Virus record (IMG/VR): IMGVR_UViG_3300032753_000026
Coordinates: 1-61,650 of that record
DNA from: a virus
Length of the DNA: 61,650 nucleotides
Direction: 5' to 3' (one strand)
In this document: in pieces, positions 53,560 to 60,601 of the stretch
Numbering within the stretch: position 1 is the stretch's first letter
How the letters are laid out: every line of letters begins with the position of its first letter
The notes under the pieces: model-generated
Database searches by the model: none
Seen by the model: only the letters and a program-made list of their open reading frames with translations
What the model was told of the DNA's origin: nothing
Program-made: the position numbers and the translations under genes

Positions 53560-53560
53560 T
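53512..53560 (-). terminator. Tandem-hairpin terminator after the gp26/gp51 transcript
   Basis: On the minus strand, directly after the gp51-like stop, a perfect 7-bp hairpin (AGATGTC-TAC-GACATCT, 53560-53544) is followed by a second stem (GCATT...AATGC with inner CGC/GCG, 53543-53521) and then TTTTTCTTCT. This is a rho-independent terminator for leftward transcription and protects the non-coding region from readthrough. Confidence 0.62.
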
Positions 53561-53799
53561 TAAAAGAATGGAAACTTACTCTTTTTAGTTGTTTCTAAGT
53601 TATCTTTGATTATCTCACCAATAATGTCTCTTTCTGATTTACTTAACAGCATAGATTCATCATAGCTAAGACCACCACGCATGTACCAACACATTCTTAA
53701 GGCGTCTTCTTTAAAGGCTCTTACCTCTTTGTCCATCTTTTCTAACTGCTGGACAATTTCTTCGTTACTTAGAGCTAAGAGCCTAGACCGAAAAAATTT
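53560..53799 (-). CDS. gp51-like ORF in -1 frame of gp26, likely made as a frameshift fusion
   Basis: Open from the slippery site at 53799 to TAA (53562-53560), 79 residues in the -1 frame of the gp26-like gene, continuing RSRLLALSNEEIVQQLEK, then MDKEVRAFKEDALRMCWYMR, GGLSYDESMLLSK and ending KKSKFPFF. The ALRMCWYMRGG/TKKSxxPFF pattern is one I associate with the small ORF after gp26 in T4-like phages. The first 18 codons after the shift look protein-like but contain no start codon. The only ATG (53736) would drop them and has a weak ribosome site. A -1 shift would give a gp26-51 fusion of about 354 aa beside the 282-aa short form. Confidence 0.6.
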   Translation of the reverse strand, partial: KFFRSRLLALSNEEIVQQLEKMDKEVRAFKEDALRMCWYMRGGLSYDESMLLSKSERDIIGEIIKDNLETTKKSKFPFF

Positions 53800-54623
53800 G
53801 CGTAGTCAAACGTAACTTCTGTTTTATATTCATGCTGACATTCGTCACAGACATTATCATATGGTTTAAGACCAGCAGTACTGGCAATCTCAGCTAGTTT
53901 TTCCTGTACTTTGCGTACCGTTGCACTGCTGGTGCTAGAATAAAACTCTCTAATAAACCCGCTGTCAACTACCTTGGTTCCATCACTCATTAGAATATAT
54001 TCTGTGCTGGCTGTTAGGTTGTCTAGATTTAATTCAATTAGTTCTTCTGTAATGGCCTTAAGGTTAGCATCACGGTCTTCTTTGCTGATTTCATTTTCGC
54101 CTTGAGCTAGAACATTTAAAATACGTTGTTCTTTATATGTGATGCTGTTGGCGTTGTTGACTGCAAAATAGTTCTGTGGTTTAAGTTTGATAGTCAAATC
54201 AGGTTCTTGAATCAAATTATCAAAGTTTGGCATGGTGATTTGATCCAGGGCCGCGTTAAGATTAACAGTATGATCATTAGTGTGTTTGCACTTAGGACAA
54301 CTGGTATTGATGTCCATATCACTGCCATAACTGGCAATACGTATAGCAATCAAACAAGCATCAACGTCTACACTAGGCATAGCCCACGGGTCTTGAATAC
54401 TAGGAATACAGCTTTTGACTACTTCTACAATGGCTGATCCGTTGATTAAACTATCTGGTGTACGCAGGGTAATTTCATCTTTGGTAGTCATAGGGTACAC
54501 AGGCAGTTCACCTGTAGCACTGAGTGTTAGTGCGCCCTCAGGCCAATATTTGCCCTTACTAGGTAACTTTAAAAAGATCGCAGGTTGGCGAAAATGCTTG
54601 GCTAAAGGATTAGTTTGATTCAT
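53775..54623 (-). CDS. 26: Baseplate hub/tail assembly protein gp26-like (282 aa)
   Basis: NPLAKHFRQPAIFLKLPSKG at the start and PVYPMTTKDEITLRTPDSLI are hallmarks of the T4 baseplate/tail assembly (gp26) family. CPKCKHTND and CDECQHEY (two CxxC pairs) probably bind zinc. T4 gp26 is 208 aa. The ATG at 54623 is preferred to an in-frame TTG at 54638 because the conserved N-terminus begins there and GGAAAA precedes it. The gene faces the tape measure gene across a short divergent region and carries a slippery site at its end, as in tail-chaperone genes of other tailed phages. Confidence 0.8.
   Translation of the reverse strand: MNQTNPLAKHFRQPAIFLKLPSKGKYWPEGALTLSATGELPVYPMTTKDEITLRTPDSLINGSAIVEVVKSCIPSIQDPWAMPSVDVDACLIAIRIASYGSDMDINTSCPKCKHTNDHTVNLNAALDQITMPNFDNLIQEPDLTIKLKPQNYFAVNNANSITYKEQRILNVLAQGENEISKEDRDANLKAITEELIELNLDNLTASTEYILMSDGTKVVDSGFIREFYSSTSSATVRKVQEKLAEIASTAGLKPYDNVCDECQHEYKTEVTFDYANFFGLGS
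53790..53799 (-). promoter_or_regulatory. Candidate -1 ribosomal slippery site
   Basis: The minus strand reads GC-A-AAT-TTT-TTC-GG in the gp26 frame. It contains two overlapping in-phase X-XXY-YYZ heptamers, A-AAT-TTT and T-TTT-TTC, seven codons before the zero-frame stop. Both slips give the same -1 frame. The downstream stem (CTTA/TAAG, 13 nt on) is weak. Confidence 0.6.
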
Positions 54624-54636
54624 GGTGATTTTTTCC

Positions 54637-54644
54637 AATAAATA
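54637..54644 (+). promoter_or_regulatory. Possible late promoter AATAAATA for the tape measure gene
   Basis: AATAAATA, one base from TATAAATA, 49 nt before the ATG at 54694, with AGTGAG as a weak ribosome site. It lies in the 70-bp divergent region between gp26-like and gp29-like genes. No clear late motif was found for the minus-strand direction. Confidence 0.4.
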
Positions 54645-54693
54645 TATGATATACTACGTAATATTTAGCACCAATAAAGTGAGCATATAATAA

Positions 54694-56856
54694 ATGGATG
54701 AAGAAAAATTACTGGAGATGTTCCAGCGCCTGTTTGAAAAGATGGGAGCTTCTGTGGACAACTGGTCAGAAGAACTAGACAAATCCACTAAAGGTCAAAC
54801 TAAGCAAGAAAAATTAATTGACCGAATCACTAAACAGTTCACTAAACTTAACTCAGATCTTGAAAAAGGTCGTAAAAAGATCATTGACCTTGGCCCTACT
54901 ATCAAAGATCTTGATCAACAAATTGAAGATCTTGATGAAGGTGTAAAAAAATCTGAATTAGAAATAGAACGCCAACGTCTGGCCAACCAATTCCTCACAG
55001 CACAGTACAAAAAAGCCGCGGTACAACTAACATCAGCTATTGGCGATACACTGGTCAAGGGCATATTCAAAGGTACTAAAACACTAGTAAATGATCTGCA
55101 GAGCAACAGTAGTGGCATAGCACTAGCTGGCGATCTAATGACGCAGGCTATAGATTCGTCACAAGCTGGCATGACCGCAGTAGGAAAAACAGGCGAAGCT
55201 CTTGGGTCTGGTATGGCACAGCTTGGTGGCAAAACAGGCAAATTTGGTATAGCCTTATCTGCTGGGTCGGCCGCATTAGAATACTTTACAGCAGGTGTTG
55301 CTGAAGCTGCTAAAGCCGGCATTGACATGCTGGTTAAAGAAGTTGAAAAAACAGTCAAAGCATTTAATGACACAACAGCATCAGGCGCACTATTTGCACA
55401 CGGCATGGATGATCTGCGTGCAAACGCATCACGTGCTGGTCTAACAGTTGAACAGTTTGGTGCAGTGATTAAAAATAACAATGCGGCTCTAGCAGAATCT
55501 GGTATGACAGTAGAAACAGCAGCCAGAGCTGTAGCTGATGTTACTAGTAGATATGCTGTTCAAACAGGCAAAAGCGGATTAACCTTACAGCGTGAAATGC
55601 AAAACCTAGGTATTGGTTTCCAAGAACAAGCAGAAATCACAGCACAGGTTATTGCCAGTTATAAAAAAACAGGTGCGCAGGCTACTAACTCACAGGTAGC
55701 GGCAGCCACTGTTGAAATGGCTAAAAACATGAAAGCCATGTCAGACATCATGGGCGAAGAATACAAAGCACGACAAGATGCCGCTAAAAAACAAGCAGAG
55801 CAGTATGCATTCCAAGCTAAAGTTAACGAGATAGCTAGAAAAACTAACGATCCTGGATTGGTAAATCGTGTAAATCAAGCATTGGGTGCGATGAGCGAAA
55901 GTAATCGTAGAGCGGCTATTCAAGCCACAGTATTAGGTGGTGCTGTTACTGACGTAGCAGCCAATCTAACAGGTGCCGCGGCTGCAGGGCAAGATTTTGG
56001 TAATGCACTGTTAAGTGGCAGAACAGATATTAAATCTTTAACTGACGGTACTGCTAAACTCAATGATTCATTCCAAGCTGGCACTAGCGAAATGGGCGCA
56101 GCTATTAGCCGTGCTACTATTGCTACTGGTGACCTAGCAGATGTGTCACAGGCCTATGATCAACAGCAACAAGATTCATTTAAAATGAATACCAAGAATA
56201 GAGACAAAGCACTATCAGATGCAGACAAACTATCAGCGGCACACGGTGGCCTACAAGAAGAGGTAATGGGCGCAGAAAAATCTGCACAAGATTTGAAGAT
56301 GGCATTACAAAAAGAATTAACTCCCGCAATTAAGAGTTTTGCTAGTGTAGCCAATCAAATACTTGACGGAGTTAAGAAAACTCTAGCCAAAGCAGGCATA
56401 GGTAATCCAGGCGAAACAGGACGAGACTGGACAAAAATAGCAGAAGGTGCTGGATTAGCTATTGCAGGTGTAGTTGGTGGTATTGCAACATCATGGACTG
56501 GTGTTGGCGGAGTTGCTGGCGGTATTGCCGCAGAGCAAGGCGCATCAATGATGATGTCTGGGTGGAATGACCCAGTAGTCAAAAAAGCCGACGGGGGCAT
56601 TGCAGATGGTCCTGTAAGCGGTTATGCGGCTCAATTACACGGCACAGAAGCAGTGGTACCACTACCAGACGGTAAAAATATTCCAGTAGAAGTTAAACAA
56701 AACACAATGGGCGGAATTGATCCTAAGATGATGTCAGACATGCTGCATGAACTGAAAAAAGGTCACGAAATGACCAAACACAGCATGGATGAATTAGTGC
56801 GACATGCTAGAACCACCGCTGGCTACTCATCACAATTAGTTCAACTAGCTAGTTAA
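54694..56856 (+). CDS. 29: Tape measure protein, gp29-like (720 aa)
   Basis: The N-terminal 110 residues are charged coiled coil (FTKLNSDLEKGRKKIIDLGP; LDQQIEDLDEGVKKSELEIE). The middle is long, Ala/Gly-rich helix with repeated hydrophobic patches (AALEYFTAGVAEAAKAGIDM). The C-terminus has DGGIADGPVSGYAAQLHGTE and AVVPLPDGKNIPV, the HGTEAVVPL motif of tape measure proteins. It sets tail tube length and lies inside the tube; T4 gp29 is 590 aa, so the tail would be longer if length scales. It is divergent from the gp26/51 genes, which probably encode its chaperone. Confidence 0.85.
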   Translation: MDEEKLLEMFQRLFEKMGASVDNWSEELDKSTKGQTKQEKLIDRITKQFTKLNSDLEKGRKKIIDLGPTIKDLDQQIEDLDEGVKKSELEIERQRLANQFLTAQYKKAAVQLTSAIGDTLVKGIFKGTKTLVNDLQSNSSGIALAGDLMTQAIDSSQAGMTAVGKTGEALGSGMAQLGGKTGKFGIALSAGSAALEYFTAGVAEAAKAGIDMLVKEVEKTVKAFNDTTASGALFAHGMDDLRANASRAGLTVEQFGAVIKNNNAALAESGMTVETAARAVADVTSRYAVQTGKSGLTLQREMQNLGIGFQEQAEITAQVIASYKKTGAQATNSQVAAATVEMAKNMKAMSDIMGEEYKARQDAAKKQAEQYAFQAKVNEIARKTNDPGLVNRVNQALGAMSESNRRAAIQATVLGGAVTDVAANLTGAAAAGQDFGNALLSGRTDIKSLTDGTAKLNDSFQAGTSEMGAAISRATIATGDLADVSQAYDQQQQDSFKMNTKNRDKALSDADKLSAAHGGLQEEVMGAEKSAQDLKMALQKELTPAIKSFASVANQILDGVKKTLAKAGIGNPGETGRDWTKIAEGAGLAIAGVVGGIATSWTGVGGVAGGIAAEQGASMMMSGWNDPVVKKADGGIADGPVSGYAAQLHGTEAVVPLPDGKNIPVEVKQNTMGGIDPKMMSDMLHELKKGHEMTKHSMDELVRHARTTAGYSSQLVQLAS

Positions 56857-56859
56857 GGC

Positions 56860-56867
56860 GATAAATA
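56860..56867 (+). promoter_or_regulatory. Late promoter GATAAATA for the portal gene
   Basis: GATAAATACTG lies between the tape measure stop and the portal ATG (56892), with AAAGAGAG as ribosome site. This motif position ahead of gp20 fits the T4 scheme of late promoters on head genes. Confidence 0.7.
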
Positions 56868-56891
56868 CTGTATCTTTAAAGAGAGCATAAT

Positions 56892-58616
56892 ATGGCCTGG
56901 AAAAAATATTTCAAAACAGCAAACTCAAATTCTGCGGGATTAATGAGTCCAATTGGTAGCGGTGGTAATCTACCAGATCCACGTTATAGCAACTATGCTA
57001 GCCAACTACCAGAAGTTTACATTGGACACCCAAATCGTACAGAACGCTACAATCAATACGAACAAATGGACATGGACAGTGAAGTAAACGCGGCACTAGA
57101 TATCCTTGCTGAGTTCATGACGCAACCTAATATTGAAAACGGCACAGGTTTTGATTTATTCTTTAAAGAAGATCCAACAGACAACGAAGTTAAGATACTT
57201 AAAGACCAATTACAACAATGGGTTAGTTTAAACGATCTTAACAAACGCCTATTCAAACTAGTGCGTAATACTATCAAATACGGTGATCAGGTATTCTTGC
57301 GTGACCCAGAAACATTTAAGTTATTTTGGACAGAAATGTTCAAAGTGACCAAGGTTATTGTTAACGAAGCAGAAGGCAAAAAGCCAGAGCAATATGTTAT
57401 CAAAGACCTAAACATCAATTTTCAAAACCTAACAGCCACAGCATTGAGCAGTAGTGATACCTTTGTTAATCACCCGCAGGTAGGTGGACCAAGTGGTAGT
57501 TATGTACAACCACAAACACCCTACAGTGGCGGCAGTCGTTTTAGTCACGCTAAAAATGAAGCTGTTATTGATGCAGAACACGTAGTACACCTAAGCCTAA
57601 CAGAAGGTTTGGACTTAAACTGGCCATTTGGTAACAGTGTATTAGAAAGTATCTTTAAGATCTTTAAACAAAAAGAACTACTAGAAGATGCTATTATTAT
57701 CTATCGTATACAACGTGCTCCAGAACGCAGAATCTTTAAGATTGACGTAGGTAACATGCCAACACACATGGCTATGGCCTATGTTGATCGTATCAAAAAT
57801 GAAATCCACCAACGTCGTATTCCTACGCAAACAGAAGGTGGACAAAACATGATGGATGCTACCTACAATCCATTATCAACTAACGAAGACTACTTTTTCC
57901 CAACTACAGCAGATGGTCGTGGATCAACAGTAGAAGTATTCCCAGGTGGACAAAACCTTGGTGAAATTACAGACTTGCGTTATTTTACTAACAAGATGTT
58001 CCGTGGTCTACGTATTCCCTCAAGCTACTTGCCAAACGGTATTGACGAAAGTGAACGCACATTCAGTGACGGTAAAACAACCACAGCACTTATTCAAGAA
58101 TGGCGTTTTAACCAATACTGTATGCGCCTACAACGTTTGATTGTTGAAAAACTAGACATGGAATTTAAAATGTTCATGCGCTGGAGAGGTGTAAACATTG
58201 ACAACAGCTTATTTGAACTACGTTTCAATGAACCACAAAACTTTGCCAAATATCGTCAAGCTGAGCTTGATCAAACACGTATTGCTACATTCACGAGCCT
58301 AGAAGGTATTGGGTATTTGAGCAAACGTTTCCTACTAGAACGTTACCTAGATCTAAGCGAAGAAGAAATGACACGCAACGATGAGCTATGGGCTCAGGAA
58401 AACGGTGTAGTAGAAGATACTACTGCTCCTGATGCTGGTCTACGTAGCGTTGGCGTAAGTAATGCAGGTATTCAACAGGATTTAGAAACTCTAACGCCAA
58501 ATCCTGAAGGACAACTGCCGGCTGGCGCAGTGCCAGGAGGCCCAGAAGAAGCAGGTGCTCCAGGTAGCGCACCAGCTGGCGGTGGTGGTGCTCCCGCTGG
58601 TGGATTAGGTTTGTAG
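56892..58616 (+). CDS. 20: Portal vertex protein gp20
   Basis: 574 aa (T4: 524). RYNQYEQMDMDSEVNAALDI and LAEFMTQPN near the start, LRDPETFKLFWTEMFKVTKV in the wing, and YRIQRAPERRIFKIDVGNMP with DYFFPTTADGRGSTVEVFPG are conserved blocks of T4-type portals. The dodecameric ring starts head assembly and is the DNA channel. The last 60 residues are a Pro/Gly/Ala-rich tail (GAPGSAPAGGGGAPAGGLGL) that T4 lacks, perhaps a flexible contact to core proteins. Ordered with gp67-like, gp21 and gp22 downstream as in T4. Confidence 0.95.
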   Translation: MAWKKYFKTANSNSAGLMSPIGSGGNLPDPRYSNYASQLPEVYIGHPNRTERYNQYEQMDMDSEVNAALDILAEFMTQPNIENGTGFDLFFKEDPTDNEVKILKDQLQQWVSLNDLNKRLFKLVRNTIKYGDQVFLRDPETFKLFWTEMFKVTKVIVNEAEGKKPEQYVIKDLNINFQNLTATALSSSDTFVNHPQVGGPSGSYVQPQTPYSGGSRFSHAKNEAVIDAEHVVHLSLTEGLDLNWPFGNSVLESIFKIFKQKELLEDAIIIYRIQRAPERRIFKIDVGNMPTHMAMAYVDRIKNEIHQRRIPTQTEGGQNMMDATYNPLSTNEDYFFPTTADGRGSTVEVFPGGQNLGEITDLRYFTNKMFRGLRIPSSYLPNGIDESERTFSDGKTTTALIQEWRFNQYCMRLQRLIVEKLDMEFKMFMRWRGVNIDNSLFELRFNEPQNFAKYRQAELDQTRIATFTSLEGIGYLSKRFLLERYLDLSEEEMTRNDELWAQENGVVEDTTAPDAGLRSVGVSNAGIQQDLETLTPNPEGQLPAGAVPGGPEEAGAPGSAPAGGGGAPAGGLGL

Positions 58617-58635
58617 GTTTTTGGTAAATAATAAC

Positions 58636-58860
58636 ATGAACCTACTAGAAGTCTTTGACCAAATGCCGCAGGGCTATCGCAGCGAAAAAGAAGATCATAC
58701 TGAGATAAAACTCAAAGATCTACGTAAAACCAAGCTGACTCTAAAGCAGATTAATCGCCTACGTATTATGAATGATGTACGTAAGTTAGAACACGAACAA
58801 AAGATCACAGGCGTACAAAAACAGTACAAAGCCCCTCCAGCTGAAGCGTCAGTAGCATAG
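58636..58860 (+). CDS. Small conserved head-region protein (74 aa), unknown
   Basis: Read from the ATG at 58636 (MNLLEVFDQMPQG); an in-frame TTG at 58621 is not needed. The sequence KLKDLRKTKLTLKQINRLRI, then MNDVRKLEHEQKI, is highly charged and helical, with a Pro/Ala tail. It lies between gp20 and gp67-like genes, so a small core or assembly protein is likely. I do not recognise the family by function. No Shine-Dalgarno is clear, and the portal stop is 19 bases upstream. Confidence 0.7.
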   Translation: MNLLEVFDQMPQGYRSEKEDHTEIKLKDLRKTKLTLKQINRLRIMNDVRKLEHEQKITGVQKQYKAPPAEASVA

Positions 58861-58992
58861 TTATCCTCCAAAACGATTCAAAAAACTAGCATTTAACCCC
58901 CTTTTCTGTAATAAAAAGTAAATATATTAACATAATACATTTACTCTCAAGTATTAGTCCGGATTTAATATTAATTTTTAAGGAGTTCTTAA
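58861..58992 (+). promoter_or_regulatory. 132-bp leader before the core protein gene
   Basis: AT-rich, no ORF. A perfect 7-base inverted repeat (AGTAAAT/ATTTACT) is separated by 15 bases at about 58917-58945, and AAGGAG (58980-58985) is a strong ribosome site. No exact late octamer is present. AGTAAATA (two mismatches) within the repeat is a weak candidate. Confidence 0.35.
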
Positions 58993-59931
58993 ATGAGCAA
59001 CAAATACGAACAATTAGTCGAATTCATCATTAACGATGAAACAGACAAAGCTCGTGAACTTTTCCACAAGATCGTTGTAGAAAAATCACGTGATATCTAT
59101 GAAAGTCTAGTTGAAGAAGAAGACCTAGACGAAGTAATGGGTGGCAACGAAGTTGAAGAAATGGTTAACGACGTTCAAATGGACGAAGAAGGCATTTCAG
59201 AAGAAGAAGAAGAGTTTGGTGACGAAGAAGATTCTGAAGAAGACGAAGATGGTGCTTTTGATCACGACGAAGGTCACGAAGAAGCTGGTGAAGCTGAATT
59301 AGAAGATCGCGTGGTTGACCTAGAGTCAGCACTTGACGAACTTAAAGCAGAATTTGATGCACTAATGGCTGATGAACAACATGAACCAGAACATCATGAT
59401 GGTGTTGACGATCCAAATTTTGGCGGCGAAGAAGACATGATGTACGAGTCAGCTGAAGACGACGAAGAAGATGACGAAGAAGACGACGAAGAAGATTTAG
59501 AAGAATCTATCGTTCGTGAATACGTTGAAAACGTTGGTACACCTTACTCAGGTGAATTAGATGGTAAAGAAGGTAAAACAGTTGGTACAGGTAAAAGCTT
59601 CAAATCACCTATCCAAACTAAAGACCCTGTAGCATCTAAGAACGACATGGGTGGTTCAGCTAAGAATATCGCTACTGGTAAAGCTAATGCTAATCCAGAT
59701 GGCAACACACCAGCTAAAGAAGGTGCTGCAAACGCTTACAAGAAAGGCGAAACAAAAATGCCACACAGCGGTCAATTTAAAAACGTACCAGGCAGCAAGA
59801 AAGTTTGGGATGGTGGCGGAGATGGCGGTCACGGTGCTGAAAAGAAAGGCGCTGGTGAAGGTAAACTAGCTGGTAACGACGGTAGTCGCCCAATTGGCAA
59901 AACACCTGTTATCAAAACAACACCACGTTAA
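58993..59931 (+). CDS. 67: Prohead core protein, gp67-like with long C-terminal extension (312 aa)
   Basis: The N-terminus (LVEFIINDETDKARELFHKI) matches the helical start of T4 gp67. The next 130 residues are almost all Asp and Glu (EEEEEFGDEEDSEEDEDG, DDEEDDEEDDEEDLEES), as in gp67. The last 120 residues are Gly/Lys/Asn-rich (GGSAKNIATGKANANPDGN, GAEKKGAGEGKLAGNDGS), an unusual basic low-complexity tail not present in T4 (gp67 is about 80 aa). It would be part of the internal scaffold removed by gp21. A strong AAGGAG precedes the ATG. Confidence 0.72.
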   Translation: MSNKYEQLVEFIINDETDKARELFHKIVVEKSRDIYESLVEEEDLDEVMGGNEVEEMVNDVQMDEEGISEEEEEFGDEEDSEEDEDGAFDHDEGHEEAGEAELEDRVVDLESALDELKAEFDALMADEQHEPEHHDGVDDPNFGGEEDMMYESAEDDEEDDEEDDEEDLEESIVREYVENVGTPYSGELDGKEGKTVGTGKSFKSPIQTKDPVASKNDMGGSAKNIATGKANANPDGNTPAKEGAANAYKKGETKMPHSGQFKNVPGSKKVWDGGGDGGHGAEKKGAGEGKLAGNDGSRPIGKTPVIKTTPR

Positions 59932-59950
59932 TTATTAGGAAACCATAGCA

Positions 59951-60592
59951 ATGGCATTTTATCTTAAAGAGAACTTAACTTTTGACGCAGCTAGAATGGA
60001 GGTTCTAACAGAATCTTCAGCTGACGGCAAAGGTAAGAATCTTTACATGAAAGGTATTTTCATTCAAGGTGGCGTTAAAAACCACAATGAACGTGTATAC
60101 CCAGTAACTGAGATTGAAAGAGCCGTTAGCACACTAAATGAACAAATCAAGGGTGGCTACAGCGTCTTAGGCGAAGTAGATCACCCTGATGATTTGAAAA
60201 TCAATTTAGATCGCGTGTCACATATGATTACTGATATGTGGATGGATGGTCCTAATGGTTTTGGCAAATTAAAGATTCTTCCTACTCCAATGGGTCAGTT
60301 AGTTCAGACCATGTTGGAATCAGGAGTAAAACTTGGTGTTTCATCTCGTGGTAGCGGCAACGTGAACGAGGGAGACGGCAAAGTAAGTGACTTTGAAATA
60401 GTCACAGTAGATGTAGTTGCGCAACCAAGCGCACCAAATGCATATCCAACAGCTATCTACGAGGGGTTGATGAATATGCGCGGTGGCAGTAAGGTATTCG
60501 AGATGGCAAAAGAAGCCAGCGCAGATCAAAAGGTACAAAAATATTTGAAAGAGCAAGTTACTCGCTTGATCAAAGATTTGAAAATTAAATAG
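59951..60592 (+). CDS. 21: Prohead core protease gp21
   Basis: 213 aa (T4: 212). The catalytic triad of the herpes-assemblin-type serine protease is visible: His78 in LGEVDHPDD, Ser131/Ser132 in KLGVSSRGSG and Asp154 in VTVDVVAQPSAPNAYP. It cleaves the scaffold and capsid proteins during head maturation and then itself. The ribosome site AGGAAACC lies before the ATG, 19 bases after the core protein stop. Order with gp20, gp67-like and gp22 is T4-like. Confidence 0.95.
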   Translation: MAFYLKENLTFDAARMEVLTESSADGKGKNLYMKGIFIQGGVKNHNERVYPVTEIERAVSTLNEQIKGGYSVLGEVDHPDDLKINLDRVSHMITDMWMDGPNGFGKLKILPTPMGQLVQTMLESGVKLGVSSRGSGNVNEGDGKVSDFEIVTVDVVAQPSAPNAYPTAIYEGLMNMRGGSKVFEMAKEASADQKVQKYLKEQVTRLIKDLKIK

Positions 60593-60601
60593 GAGATCAC
60601 A

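Noticed and set aside
54624-54638. TTG at 54638 as start of the gp26-like gene
   Set aside because: The conserved N-terminus starts at the ATG (54623), which has GGAAAA upstream; the TTG would place that ribosome site within the coding region.
54915-55481. 188-aa minus-strand ORF inside the tape measure gene
   Set aside because: Its Ser/Ala/Pro-rich sequence is the antisense shadow of an Ala-rich coding region and it has no ribosome site or neighbours.
58621-58635. TTG at 58621 as start of the small head-region gene
   Set aside because: The ATG five codons later gives the protein-like start MNLLEVF, and there is no ribosome site for the TTG.
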